Positions 22,884 through 36,900 of a stretch of 64,000 bases of DNA are shown piece by piece; within the stretch, counting starts at the first letter, position 1; each line of letters opens with the position of its first letter. Below the pieces are notes generated by a model, which was not told the origin of the DNA, did no database searches, and saw nothing but the letters and a program-made list of their open reading frames with translations. Both the position numbers and the translations under genes were made by a program. This stretch comes from Trissonchulus latispiculum (taxonomy: Eukaryota > Nematoda > Enoplea > Enoplida > Ironidae). The stretch spans positions 1 to 64,000 of the forward strand of contig JASAND010026287.1 in the NCBI GenBank assembly GCA_030248195.1, given 5' to 3'.

Positions 22884-23754
22884 ACTTCGCAATTTTGGGA
22901 GTTGGAAGGGGCTTTATACACCGGTTTAAAGCTTATAGATAATCAGGACTTTAACATGAGCTTACGAAACTAGTAAAATTAGCAAAAATTTTACTCAAAA
23001 ACCTATGCCAAAAATTTTTGAACGTCGATTTCTCAAAACTGTAGGATCAGCCAAACATTATTTTTGTGCCATGATATGGAGGACATATGGGCCGACGGAC
23101 GTTTTCTGGATTTGGCTCAGCAAGTCTTAACTCTCGAGAAAATCGGCCAAATGCACAGTAAAACGAAATTTCGCAACTTCGCGTTGAGCTTTCTTGCTGC
23201 TCGAAACATTTTAGCCCAAACCAAGGAACATCCCTCCGCGGAAGTGCGCATTTCCATTTTGCGAAAAATTTCCGGAATCTGTCAAGTAGTGTTTGAGGCC
23301 GGCCGGGGTTTCACCGGCCGGCCGCCTACCGGCCTAGAGCAGTTTGCAGTGCAGTTATTATAGCGTCTAAGATATTTATTTTCCGATGTTAGCTTAGAAA
23401 AATGGCACAGCATAGCATAAAAAATTAGCAAAACTAGATTTGGATTTTGGAGCCCATTTTAAGCTTAGTTGCTCTATTTCGTAAATTTCTGATTGGTGAT
23501 TTGTATCCCAGAGCCGGCCGGCGAGCAAAAGTCGTCGGCAGGTCGGCCGGCCTCAAACACTAGTTTGGCTCAGCACGATTTTCTTCTATAATAAGGAATT
23601 ATGGACTCTTGCCAAAACTTTATCTTTTCGCCTAAAAGCACGGGACTGGTTAGAATGTTAGAACGCGGAAATCGGTTATTTCGCAGATTTTACATATTTA
23701 CGTAAAGAATTAAAGCCGTATGAGTCAAAATACCCGAAATGAAACCAGAACCTT
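22884..23754. mobile_element. Second, diverged copy of the TTAA-flanked element
   Basis: Segments match the copy at 17,595-18,582 in the same order: GCAATTTTGGGAGTTGGAA, TTAACATGAGCTTACGAAAC, TTTTTGAACGTCGATTTCTC. The right end CCAGAACC plus TTAA is at 23,745-23,756. The left end is lost. It is interrupted by the 276-bp element at 23,287. Confidence 0.6.
23287..23562. mobile_element. 276-bp GGCCGGCC-rich inverted-repeat element, nested
   Basis: The ends TAGTGTTTGAGGCCGGCCG and CGGCCGGCCTCAAACACTA are inverted. The insert interrupts the TTAA-family copy. No exact target duplication was found. No coding sequence. Confidence 0.7.
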
Positions 23755-24160
23755 AAGCACTAGGGGAGTTTTACAGTTGCTGATGTTGTCATGCATACCT
23801 TTCAACTAGTAGATAACAGAATAGTAACCTTATTAGATGCCTCTTGTTTTGACAGTCAGTGATGCTATTGGAATTTTCAGAACACGTTGTAAAGTAGGTG
23901 ACTGGTGACGTAGCTTTTTGAGGTCGTTTAAAGAGGAGCACTGGCTACAGGACTTATCTAATTAATAAAGACAATCTTACTTTTAATCTCAAGTATTTGT
24001 AGGAAACAACAAACAAGTTATATATAAAAACAAACTTCACAATTTCAATTCAACATTGACTTACACTACAACCAAATTCAATACAGTGCTACAATTATAC
24101 TGAGTTGCTTTAGACAAAATCAGGTTTCCTATTACAAGTTTCAAGTAGGTAAATCCTCGG
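23755..24160. other. Intergenic stretch between convergent genes
   Basis: No gene or repeat was recognised. The A/T strand bias changes from T-rich to A-rich near here, matching the change of transcribed strand. Confidence 0.4.
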
Positions 24161-24162
24161 AC

Positions 24163-24168
24163 TTTATT
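24163..24168 (-). terminator. Candidate polyadenylation signal of the collagen gene
   Basis: AATAAA on the minus strand, about 1.1 kb past the proposed collagen stop codon. The span between is AT-rich without ORFs, compatible with a 3' UTR. The signal is short and could be chance. Confidence 0.3.
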
Positions 24169-25256
24169 AGAATACATTTTTCATAAAACATAAAGTCCTA
24201 AAATTAACGCGACAGGCAACGACAATAACAAGGTCACAAAAATTCGTACTTAACAAACAAACAAAGACTAGAAGTCTACTAACAATAAGCTTAATTATGT
24301 ACAAAAATTAATAGTTAGTTATGACAAAATTACAAATCATTACTTATACACAACCACATTATTGTATCTTCAAACAACACACAAACATTTACAATAAAAA
24401 CGTACAAGTAAAAATCATATACGTGATTCCTGAAGGCGGGAAATTAGCATTGAAACAAAATTAAATCTTGAATGCTACGAAAGCTAAATTTTGAATTAGC
24501 TTGGATTTTCATTGCTTTATGAACTGAAAGATCAAATGACAACAACAACAACCTTTGATAAGAACAATATCACGTAATAATACAAGAAAACATGGCAGTA
24601 GAATAGATTACCACAAAGGTGCATAAACAATTCCAACAAAACATACACAAGCAATGATAGGTTAGGTATAGAAAAAGTTACATAATCAATTTTATCAAAA
24701 ATTCATAAAACTGTAGAGAAATTCAATTTCGGAGTCAAACAAATATTTAGTATCTATTTGTATTTTTCTAGTTGCAAAAGTCCTGAATATCATAGCCAGA
24801 AAAGTATATAAATGTACACACATGAGGTAGCAAGACAAATACGACGATCAAGCAAATCCAAACTTTTTAATTTTTAAATGACTGATTTTGATGTAAACAG
24901 AATCCCGAATTTTAGTTACAGACCCCGATAAAATTTTGAATTTTTAGTTACGCATATAACGAAATCAGTTCACAAATTCACAAATAGAAAGGTCGACTCA
25001 AGATGTATAAATCAATTCAGCAAATAAATAAATATTTGCACACTGTCACAATGCACAACATTAAAGAACTGTTAATTAACAATTAAGAATAAATTAATTT
25101 CACAGGAAATTAGCTGAAAATGTACAAACAGAGACATGGGAGAACATCAAAATGCACAAGAAAAGAATACGAAAAATAGAAAATGCACAAGAAAAAATAC
25201 AAAAAATAGAAAATGAACACAATTCAGAAAGAAAAAGCAACAGGAAAACAGCTTCT

Positions 25257-25367
25257 TCAGGATTTAAGCTTTTTTCGACTAAATCGATGGGTAGCTCGTC
25301 GCCAACGTTTCAGTTTCGCATTTCTTCGCTGACGATAAATTGACAGCATATTTGATCGGCTCATATT
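25257..25367 (-). CDS. COL15A1/COL18A1: Candidate terminal collagen exon: basic C-terminal tail
   Basis: Acceptor TTTTTTAG, then 36 codons and TGA. The phase matches the endostatin exon, and the junction gives CIE-N, as in vertebrate endostatin (CIEN). The tail begins [15 protein letters not shown] and has 14 Lys/Arg in 36 residues. The intron would be 4.8 kb, long for this gene. The alternative is read-through of the previous donor, which adds VNISFFL and a stop. Confidence 0.55.
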   Translation of the reverse strand, partial: NMSRSNMLSIYRQRRNAKLKRWRRATHRFSRKKLKS

Positions 25368-27907
25368 CTAAAAAAGTACAAATTAAGATTAATTATATAC
25401 TTAATTAATAAAAATTTAAATAAAACTTGAGCATAACAGAGAGACAGACTTAAACACAAAATGAAGCTACACTCATGTTTTATTATATAATAAAATATCT
25501 ACTAAACGGATAGATGAAGAATTTTTATAAATAAATATATATAATAATTTTAATTATACAATACTTAATTGTAAGAGAAACCGGTATATATATAATATCA
25601 TGTAAAGGGACGCATGCAATTATCAGCAACCCGGGTCAGTTCACCTTCACCACACGTCTACAGTGCAAGGGTTAATATCATGGGATTTAAATTAAATCAA
25701 ATTAAATAAATATTAATATTAATTAATTTAGGACATTTGTGTCCTTTTATAGAATGTGATCTCTGAAACTGGCCGCTTGAACCGGCAAGAAAAATTACTT
25801 TAAGTCACACTGAAGCAATTGCAACGCTTCTAAAGGCCTTTTCTCCGAAGTGTGGGGGAAGTTAAACCAGTCAGTTTAAGGGGGGGGGCTACGAATTTCA
25901 CTAAAAGTTCGATGTTGGAAAAGCTAGTTAGTCTTTTGCCACATAATAGTATTAGGTTTAGTGTAAAATAGTTTAAAATTTGAAAGAATTCCATGCAGCG
26001 TAGCGTCCTGTGGAGCCATCAGAAGCTGGTGTTGTCGGTCCAAAGCTCGACATGACACGTACACAAATTTCGTCTCGCCCTGCTCGCTATGCGCAAGGTA
26101 CGGTACCCAAAATTTCCAGAAATAGTTCTAACATGTAGTGCTTTGATATGGTATAAACTAATCTCTAGACCATTGTATTATTTTCTGTGCGATACAATAA
26201 AAGTGCGAAAAATTGGGTGTTGTAGGTCTATACGGGTGGAGGTTAACTAACGTCTAGTGAGCTGTGGTTTACCAAATGAACCCAACTTTGCTTCAATTAA
26301 TACTCGAAGTATCTGTCTTAACTTGTGTAAAGATGACGTGATTTCGTTAATCCCTGCGTTCGCAGTGCTAGATTACATTATCGATATTGTCGATGTTATT
26401 TGGTGCCATTTCGAAGATGTGAGCCAACTACTCCAAATTACTGTAGCAGAATCGGCTGAAACTTTGCGCATTACAGGCCAGTGAATGTACCAAGATATGC
26501 AGAAAGCAAGGTCACTAAACCTCGCTCCAATGTTTAGAAATGCTAGATTGATTTCTCGAAGTATGGATGGCTATCGCTCCAAAAAGCTCTAAGACAGTTG
26601 TAAGCGCATACTGAACGAAGGAAGCGTCATATCGAAAAACGGATTTCATATTCGGATTCAGCAGGTCAAATAACCCCTATAACCACCTTTTCGGCGAAAT
26701 CGGAGACAAAAAATTTTTGACCCCATTTTTACTGCGCTTAGCTAGCTTTTCAGGCCTTAAAATAAGGGTTATTTCTTAACAAAAAGTTTGCTAGCACACT
26801 AACCAGAAAGCCAAAGTCCTCGAACCTTACAGACAGTTTGCCCCTATTAGAGCCTAATATTTGCTAAAAAGCTGGGGTAGGCTAGGGGCTGTCAATTTTA
26901 TTAGATCGAAAACGGCGCACGGTCATACGGCAACTTTTCGCCAAATTTCAAACTTTGAGCTGTTATAGCTGAAGAAAGAAGTATACCGCTCGCAAGCCGG
27001 AATACCTTTAATACTTAGCACTAGTAACAGATAACATTTATGGCTGAAAGCTTCAGAATAGGTCAAACCGTTAATCCACCAGAGCTGAATGAACCTTTTT
27101 GAAGAATCCTATTTTCCCCACCAAAATTTGTACTTTGGCGTCCTGCCAAGAACAGTGTAGGTGAGATATATCAATGCCCACCCTAAACTTTTTTACTTTG
27201 ATATGTTGGCGTAACGTTGGGGGCAAAAGTACAATAGCTCTCTCCGACGATGTCGTGCCAACCCGTTCGTAGCCCCCCCTTAACTCGACGAACCGTTTCA
27301 CGGAAGAGTTTAAACGGAAAAAGTCAAGCTTCAGCTGAATGGGTTAAAAATATTAATTTTAAAACTACTGTCTAGTCTTTCGATAAAACCCTGCCCTTAC
27401 AGGGTATTAAATTCTGCCGAATTTTTTGAGAAATCAACTCTTACAGAAACTACATACGTAATTCAACGTCATGAAAACAAAAGACTGAGGGCTTTTGCAC
27501 AACGGGATATAGAGAGGAGTTACAATTAATGCAATCTTTTTCGCACACAGGGTTGAGAGAGTTAAACAGTTCATTTTCACTTTAAACAACTTAAAAATAT
27601 TTAACTCTTCTCCTTCAACTCGCGTGCGAAAAGGGCCCAAGGTTCATATCCACTAGGTTCTACGTTACAGTAAAACACGGAAAAATATAAAAAATAGAAT
27701 ATATATTCGGAACTATATACGCATGGAAAAATTGCAACTACACTAACCTAACTACAGAAAATTTATCGTATTTTAGGAATACCTTAAAAATAAATCCCCA
27801 AATAAAATATCGGAAATGATGACTAAGGGAGAACAGGGTACGTGATGAAACAATCGGGCAAGGTCAGGAAAAAATCAAAAAATCAAGCAAAATTCAAGAA
27901 AACGATA

Positions 27908-27976
<69 letters not shown>

Positions 27977-30900
27977 GCACACATACGTATCACAAGCTAG
28001 TATTTTTTCATTACAGAAAAATTCAGCAGTGGGCCTGGAACAATTCCAGATCAATTTGTACAAATCGAAAACAGGTATAAAACAGGTAGTGCGCGACAGC
28101 GCACTACCTAGATATAATTTAGAACAAAGACAAGGATAGAATAAAATAGTTTATTGTTTGTCATAATAACTTATATAAATATCTGTTTAGTAAAACTAAA
28201 TGGTGGTTAGTCGTATAAACAGCAGACACCCGACACCAAACCAGGTTAAGGAACGCCTCAGAATTTTTCAGAAAATACAAAAAATTAGTGTTTTGTTTAG
28301 AAATCAATAAATGAAATTTGGTAAGCAGATCCATTTTCAACAGTAAATTAATTTTAATAAAACATAAATCTCTATGAATACGCAAGTCTCCAAAACGCAA
28401 AAAAGTAAATTCGCATAAGTTTAAAAACACAGGTACGTTTATGGGTTAGAAAAAATTTTAATAATACCGGTAAAGTTAGTGTAAAACATAAATGAAGGAT
28501 AAGTGAAGCGTAAAGGGAAAAGGCATAGCATAAGGTTAGGGGTGGGAGGGGTTAGCTAACATGCATAAGCATAGAGTTAGCTTACAAAAGCTAGCTACTC
28601 ACCCCTACATGTACAGTACTACTCAACTGAGTAGCTAAACATATAATAGCGATGTGAGCTATACATAGAGGTGCTACACCTATGTTAATGCACAGGTTGT
28701 ACACTTGAGGTCATACTCTTTATGCATATGGAATATTTTTCAGGGAATACTTCTAAAATGAAGAACAAAGAAAAGACAGACTACAAAGAATACCAAAAAT
28801 GTCTACAATGCGTTTTCTATATTCTGCTAAAAAGTTGGAAAAAAACTAGAACCCACTAACGTTTGGAGATGACATGCTGCCGGAAAAAACCATGTAACTA
28901 TTAAACAACATTAGTCCAACTAATTGAATATGTACTAATAAACTAATATCCAGTAATAAGCAGTACTAGCAGGTTTCTTTAAGGTGGATCGAAACCAGAC
29001 TAAAGTTCAAAAAGCGAAATAATTGAAATTTTGATTTTCAAATAAAAACTGATAGCAATCGTATTGATCATCTGAAAATTTCAATTTTTATAGGAAATGC
29101 TGAGCTGGGAGGGTGGGAGAGTTTAGTTCATGTTCGAGTTTACGAAAAAGGTAACTCAAATTCGACATAATTTTAATAATTCGTCATAATTCTTAATAGT
29201 AGTACCATAGAAAAGTTGAGAATAGAGAAACATTACCACCGAGTATGTACAGAATGTGTGGGGGCGCAGCGACACGCGCTTAAAACTACAGGTTAATATA
29301 CACTAAAGTAGACATTATCAAATAATGTCAGAATGCAACAAACAAACAAGTAGAGGACAATTTTTCACGAAACAGCGAATAGTCAAAGTTTTCAAAACTT
29401 TCAGAAATTAATTTAGCGCTTACAAGGCAAACACATAACAGGATGGGCCAAGCTTAGCGGATACTTAGTAAGAATTCCAAGAAAGTATATACGTAATGTT
29501 ACGTATTATGAAGAGTACATAATATCAGAGTGTCCCACTAGGCACACTCTATGTTATAAGAGCAAGAATTATAATGCTCTGCTCGCTATCGGCCCAGCCC
29601 CCCCCCGCAAATTAGACCCTTCACCTCAAAGAATTTCGTGCGCTATGTTTGTGTTCTATAGCTCGAAGCAGGCACAAAATTCGCGCACGCACTGCTTGCG
29701 TTTTCGAGCATACGCACATAAATATAGAGCGAGTGAGCGTACCCCCGTTTCGTTCGACTAGGTGCTGATTTGTGGGAGGGGGTCACTAGGGTCTGATTTG
29801 CGGGGGTGGGGTGGGCCGTTAGCGAGCAGAGCATAGTTTTTGCTCTGATAACATACATAGAGTGGGCCTAGTGGCACACTCTTATAACTCTTGGTATTAT
29901 ATACTAAGCACTGTGCAGCAACATCACAGAAAGATAAAGCACACGTGGGCCCGGCCAATGCGAATCAAGTAAAAAATTGACAAAAAAGCAATACCATGAA
30001 GAAAAACAAAGCAAAACCTCCTGCTACCCCCAATTCAAGATTTAGCCACCAGAAAACCCTAAAAAAGCTCACAAAACCTGAAATTTCAACACAGCCCTCC
30101 CCCCAGCAACAAAAATGACCATTTCCCTTCAAAAAAGATCCCTAAAAATCCCCAAAAAACCCCTCAAAAAATCACAAAAAAAAACTAATGTTTACCTCAA
30201 TACAGAGCACCACAAATGCATTGTTGCAGGCATACTCCTGCTGGGCTAGGAGAGAGCGTTTCTGCAGGGAGGAAGCCAAGCCGATTAGGCGACTGCTATC
30301 GGAGCGCCAGGCCTGACAGTGCTGGTCGCTGGAACGAATTCCGCGGTCCGTCGACCCGTGCCAAAGGAATTTCTGGGGCCTAAAACCACAAGACACAGAA
30401 AGAAATTATCAGCAAAAACTAGTTTAGGATGGGCTAAAAATGGCGAAAAATGATTTAAAGCCCTCCCCCAACTAAATAATTGACAATTCAAGTGTCCGTA
30501 CGTCAAAGGAAAAGTTGTTTAGCTTGCGCGCCTAGTGTAATCCTAAAACACTGATCTCATTAAACTACTTTTTATAAATCTATTTTGTCGTGCAAAAATC
30601 ACGAATATTCCGGTAGGTTAATTATCTCTAAAATTCCATTAGTACTGTTTTCAAAATTTTCGTTTTGGAAGTTCTCAGTCCTCGTGCGCACCAATTTTGG
30701 AAAAGTAGGAATAAAAGTAGGAATTTTCCTTAAAAAAGTAGGAAAAAGTAGGAACAAAAAGTAGGAATTTCGCAAAAAAGTAGGACTTTTAAAGTAGGAA
30801 TTTTTCAAAAAACGTAGGAGTTTTAACATAGTAAATTGTTGAGCGCTGCCTAAGCCTAGTTAGTTATAAATAGTTAGTTAGTATATACCTATTCTATTCT

Positions 30901-33900
30901 ATTCTATTCTATTCTATTCTATTCTAGAAAACCCCGATCTATGCACACTCACGTTTCACCAAAAACGGTAAAGGCATGAAAGCAATTGATTTCTGTGTGA
31001 TGGGGATGCAGTTCCTCCCTGACCGAAAAAAACCGGGTAGACCCCTCTGCAAGAAGAAGAAAGTTAGCGCTCACGGCCAGAAGAGAAAGAGGGGAGACTC
31101 CTCCCTCAACGATTTTTTACAAAAAAATTGTACATTTTAAGCAAACTAGTGTTCTAAATTTCTCAAAAATAGAAACAATAGTTTAGAACAGGGGCCGATC
31201 CAGGGGGGGGGGCGGGGGAGGGGGGCGGCCGCCCCTTGTCGCGATTTGAAGGTAGGAAAAATTAAGGAGACAAAGAAGAAAAAGGGCAAAAAAACCAAAA
31301 AATTTCGCGCCTTTCATAAACATATTTCATAAACAGACACCTGAAGTTGGGGTATACATGTAGCTCTCCCCAGCTCAGAATCGGACCCATGTATGTATGT
31401 CCACTCCGTAAGGTGCAAATTCTTTGAAAAATCATTACACATTGTTTGAAAAATTTATTTCTGATAATGCTTCGTACAAATAAAGTCTATTAAATTCTCA
31501 AAATTAGCTACCTTCTCGTGCCCCATAAACAGGACTAGGGGCAAAAACCCTCATCCACATCTGACAACACCCTACCCGCTTCACCCGAATTCCTTGCACC
31601 GCGTGAAATTATTCCACTTTGTGAAGAGCCTACTTTGTTCTTTTCTTTAACCATACCCAAATTTAATTTTTTGTTCATTTCTAAAATTTGTTCGTTCCAA
31701 AGAACACAATTTTGGAACAAAGACTACGCATTACAGTTAACACTTTTCAAGCCAAGCTGACGAGGAAAGCTCAACACCGACCCAAGTTTAATTAAGTATA
31801 TACTTCCAAAATCCAAAAATATCTTTAGAATTGAAATCTAACCCCGGCGAAGCCGGAACTCTTCGAAAAAATACAGACAAAAAGGTAAGCTTCCTAAAAA
31901 ATCCCGCAAAATCCCTTCATTTTTGAAGCTCAGTTAAAAAAGGAAATAAAATAAATTTAGGGCGAAAAAACAAAGTTTTCGGAAACAAACAAGTTTAACA
32001 AAACAAGTTTGGAACAAAATGGACAAGCCCAGTTTTGTTTCGCAAACACTTGCCTTGGCCTGCAGAATGAGAGTTTACCTTTTCAGGAGATAAAGTGAGC
32101 ATTAAAATACAACTTTCCGCACCGTAGGCGCGAAATTTTTGTAAAATTGAAGCAAAAAACCAAAATTAATATAATAAAATTTACCAGCCAAGAAAAAAGT
32201 AGGAAAAAGTAGGAATTTTTGGCCTCACGTAGGAAAAAAGTAGGAATCTGGAAAAAAGTAGGAAAAAAGTAGGAAAAGTAGGAACCGCACGAGCACTGAG
32301 TTCTGGAAAAATCCCGAAGATGATGCAGCCAAATCGAAAAGGAACGATTGCTGATTTAAATAATGGAAAATGGCCTGGCTTATCCCTAGTGGGGGGGGTT
32401 GGGGAGGCCGCCCCCCATTCGGCGACCTCCCCCCCATTCGAGGAGCCCCCGCCCCATGAAAAGCCCCCCATAAATTCCGACCTCCCCCCCCCCATAATCC
32501 CAAAAATTGCCAAATTTTACCATTTTTACCCTAAATTTTCAAAAATTTTTCCGGCTTCGCTTCGCTTCAAAAAACCCCCAAAAATTGGAAAAAATTTTCT
32601 AAAAATACCCCCCCATTTTGGGTGAGCCCCCCTTATCGATGGGCCCCCCCCATAAAAAATTGCCAAGGGATAAGCCAGAATGGCTGCCCATGAAATGGCA
32701 GTTGGGGTAGGACTTCAGACTTGAAGAAATTTACTAGAAGCGCCTACCACTGGAAATACGAGCAGTAATTGAGACAATTTTTAAATTCAATCAATTCATT
32801 TATAATCAAAAATGCAAATAATTCGGTTACCAGGAAGGGTCATTTAGGACGTCACGGCGATTAAAGGAATAGATTTGGGCATTGGCAGGAAAGTAGGCTC
32901 CGTCTCCGGTGAACAGGTCGCGCCAACGGGCAAACAAAAGATCACCCTGAAAAAAAATCAAAAAATCAATAAAATTCCAAAAAATTAATTTTGGTATAAA
33001 TATTATTCATAACTTTAGCAAAAAAAGACAGACGACTTCTACAATCTAAAAAATACCTATCTATGTACATTTTCAGTTCCAAAAAAGACTAAAACCCGAT
33101 CATCAAAATTTAAAAAAACCAATTAAAATTTAAAATCCAAATTTTCAGAAATAAAACTGTACCCTCAGATTTACAACGGGACTGTCATGGTCACGACCGT
33201 GTACAATCTTATCCAGGTCCTGTACGGGGCTGGATACAAAAGCACGAAAGGTAGTGGTAAAGCCGGCGGCTCGTGCCTGATGATAACAGGCAAAGTCGGC
33301 ACCGCGAACCCCGTGCATGTTGCCGGAATAGGGCGTATTGAGGGCAACCAGATGCAGCTAAAAACAACAAAAACATATTTCTGATACAAAGATTAGGAAA
33401 AAAACTGAAAAGTACTAATTTAAAAATGAAAAAGACAGAAGTACTACACAAAATAGTCAGAAATTTCTTCTTTCTTCTTCATAATATCTGTTTTCTATGC
33501 AAAATTCCAGGATGATAAAACAGCTTTTCAGAACATCTAAACATCTCTTCACCACAAAAAGATTTATAGAAAAATCAGTCAATGAAAAACACCTGCACTA
33601 CAATTACTACAAGGCAAAGCCTTAGTCCGAAACAGGAGAGAGCCAATGGTCGCGATAATAACGTCAGTAATTTCGCTAGACCATTGAGTAATACTTTCAA
33701 TTTCGTGAAGTTGATACAATTTATTAATTTGCCAGTGAAATTAATTAATAGATCAATTAGCATCTGCATACCACTTCATCCTTTCTGTACTTTATGTCGG
33801 GAAGAGGCTTAGGCTTTGGTGTAGTTTGACTCTAAAGAAAAAACAGAATTTAACAAATTTTAAAAAATTAAATACTAAATTAATTAGTTTCTTCAAATTT

Positions 33901-36900
33901 CTGTAATCTTTACTAGCACTGCAATAGAAGCGGCAAAAGCGGTCTGTAAACTAAACAGTGAATAAGCACAAACATAAAAGTAAGTAGGCACTAGATACTG
34001 CACATCAAATAGTTTCTATTGGGAAAGAAGGTTTTCAAATTGTGCTACTGTAGCAGGACACTTAGGTAGAAATGCTACGTAACATATAATACATAAAATA
34101 CGTACAGGTCTTAACGTAGGTATGTAACGGCTTCTCTTTGTCGCAGCGCGATTTTAGCACGCTGGCATATAACAGCATATTCCACTGCTGCTGCTGCTGC
34201 ATACGTAATATATAACACGCTGGCTTCAGCCGCAGCGTGCAGCATATAATAGCATATAATGCTGCTGCCTAATGCTTTAGCGTGCTGCATATAATGTGTC
34301 AACAATCATTATATGGCATGCAGAAAAGTCGCACATAGGCTATTGTGCCGTTATATATGCTATTATATATTGCGTACAAATATACACACACCTACACACA
34401 CAGCATATACACGCATATAACAACACATGCACATCTATATCCTACGTAGTAATTAGCCTCATCCGGGATTAGTGCAAAGCTGCTATAGAAGGTAGTGCAC
34501 TTGCACCTGCACCTGCCATTTACGTAAGCGGAGTTGTTTTCCATTTTCTGTCAGCGAAAGTCCAGGAAAACTGGGTGTTGAAACCCCGAAAATCCAGCTT
34601 TTCGGCGAATTCGGAAATGTCACCTTTCTATTCTTAGAAAGTGGCGTGACTGCAAAACAGTATAAATAGGCTGCGAAAATAGGCTTGTGGGTCAGTCTAA
34701 GCCAGTCTATTTGCTTTGCTGCAGCACAGCCCGGTGATAGTGGCTGTTAGGGAATCGCAGTGCGACATAGTCACTGCGTTAGGGTTTTTTGTGTAGTAGT
34801 GTACGTCGGGTCGTTGAAGTACCGGCGTTAGGGTTTTTATGAGTTTCTGTAGAGGCTGAATTAAGGCCTAGAGTTTGTGTACAGGCTGACTATAAGAGCC
34901 TAGAGTAAGAGTCAGGTCGGCGTTGGAGTCCGAAGCCTAGTTTTGTAAATGCGCGTGTAAACAGTTAAATAAAAGTGTATGCAATTGTGTCTGTGTTCTC
35001 TCCCTGGTAATCGGCTACGAGTCTAATATAGCCGGTTACAGATTTGGCGAGGCTGCCAGGATTTCTGTTTTTGAAGGGAGAGAAAGGGCTTCGGTTTTAC
35101 CCCGTTAGTAGTTGGGAATCGAATCAAGTTGTGGAACCGCAGCTTATCTGATAGTGAAGTTCTGGTTGACGGAGCTTATAGTTCACCAGACGGGTCTTAC
35201 GTGTCAAGTGGTAGTCGAACACTTAGCTCGTGTTTTTCTGAGCCGGTTGAAGAGTATTTTGTTGAGGACCCTATTGTGTCAGAGGGAGCGAAACTCGCCT
35301 GAGCTTACGACTCCAATTGGAAGTTATTTTTCTGTTCCTAGTAAAATTTTACTGTTTCGCCCCAGGAAATTAGAGTTTACTATGCCTGGGGATGATAAAG
35401 GCGAGCTAGACCGCTCTAAGTGTGTCATAGATGTAAAACAAATTCCTGTTTATAAAGGAGAAATTGGGGATGATTTTCGAGATTTTGTGCGTACTTTTGA
35501 AAGAATTTCTCTAATCAACGATTGGGCAGACACTAGTAAGGTTAAATTGTTTCCGGCATACCTGAGAGGCTATGCTGCTGATGCATGGGAGGCTCTCCCA
35601 GCTGGCATTAAAAATAGCTGGGATCAAGTGAAAGAGGCGTTAACTCAAGTTTTAGCTGACACAACTTCTAGTTCAGAGTTACACAGGCGTCAGCAGAAGA
35701 CTGGCGAATCGGTTGAAGAATTCGCCAGAGCCATACAAAATTTAGCAAGAAAGGCTTACGGGGACAGTTTAAAGGGTGAGTCTAGGGATCGTCTAATAAA
35801 GGAAATTTTTATGAACGGATTGAGGAAAAGTATCCGTCGGCTAGTCCTTTCAAGTAGGCCGACATCTTTTGAAGACGCCGTAGTACGGGCAAAAGAACAA
35901 GAAACTTTTGAGGATATGGATCAGGAAGACAAAGTTGTGCGGTCAGTTAGGTTTAGTGACTCCCCTCCTAGAGAATGGCCTTCGTCTGCTAAACAAGACG
36001 AAGAAACTGCTATGAAAGGTTTGATAGAGCTAGTCAAGGAGCAGCAAAAGCAGTATGAAGGCTTTGCTTCTCAAATGGTCCAAGCGCTAAAGGAAATTAA
36101 TTCCGGTAAAGTACCCGACAGCCCTACGGGTGGCCCTAGAAGTAGATCACCAGAATTTAGGGAATTCCGCAGAACAAGCACAGGGGTACGTAATGAACGA
36201 ACCATAGATGGCCGGCCTATTTGTTTTCTCTGTGGGAAACCGGGGCACATCCGAGCTAGATGTCCTCGAGGTAGTAATGCATTCCCTCCGAGACAGCCTA
36301 ACCCTAACCCCCTTGGTTTTCCTATCCGAGACACGCGATATGAGATGGCTAGCCGTGCAAGCACTAGCCACGAAACTTCAAATTGCGAAGACCATAGTTC
36401 GAGATCTTCGCCAGTGTTTCATGGCGAGCAAACTCAAGTCCAACAGGAAATGAATGCGTTAAGAGAGCAAAACAGGCGGCTAGTTAACCGATTCCTTGCT
36501 GGGAGATCATATCACGACGAGCAAACAAACGTTTTGATACAAACTTTGAGTGACAGTGAAACAGTTAACAGAGCGGTGCTTTCAGACGTAGCTGTAGGAA
36601 GAGCTCCTTTGCTGTATGGGTTAGTTTGTGGTCGACAAGCAGAAATGTTGGTCGATACTGGTAGTACTGTAACTCTGATACGTAATGGGTTGCACGATGC
36701 CTCATTACAAAATTGCAGTAACGTAAATATCACCTCTTTAACCGGTAATGCGGTAGTAATTATAGGTGGATGTTTTGCGGATTTTCTAGTGGGAGGGAAG
36801 ATTCTAAATTTGTATGTGTACGTCGCTGAGGGGCTCCCGTATGATGTCATCTTCGGTACGACTGCGGTAGCGGCACTCGGAGAATGTGTCAGTTTTCACC

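Larger units (their letters stand above)
25368..29526. other. Putative last collagen intron, largely featureless
   Basis: A-rich sequence without recognisable exons. It contains an (AT)n run at about 27,909-27,974 and a perfect 11-bp hairpin at 28,084-28,109. The patch 27,480-27,638 has TTTAACTC motifs ending GCGAAAAGGGCCC, which may be a foldback relic like that at 7134. An ORF at 26,257-26,484 has no recognised relative. Confidence 0.4.

Noticed and set aside
26257..26484. 75-codon plus-strand ORF inside the putative last collagen intron
   Set aside because: No recognisable domain, no splice or promoter support, length compatible with chance.
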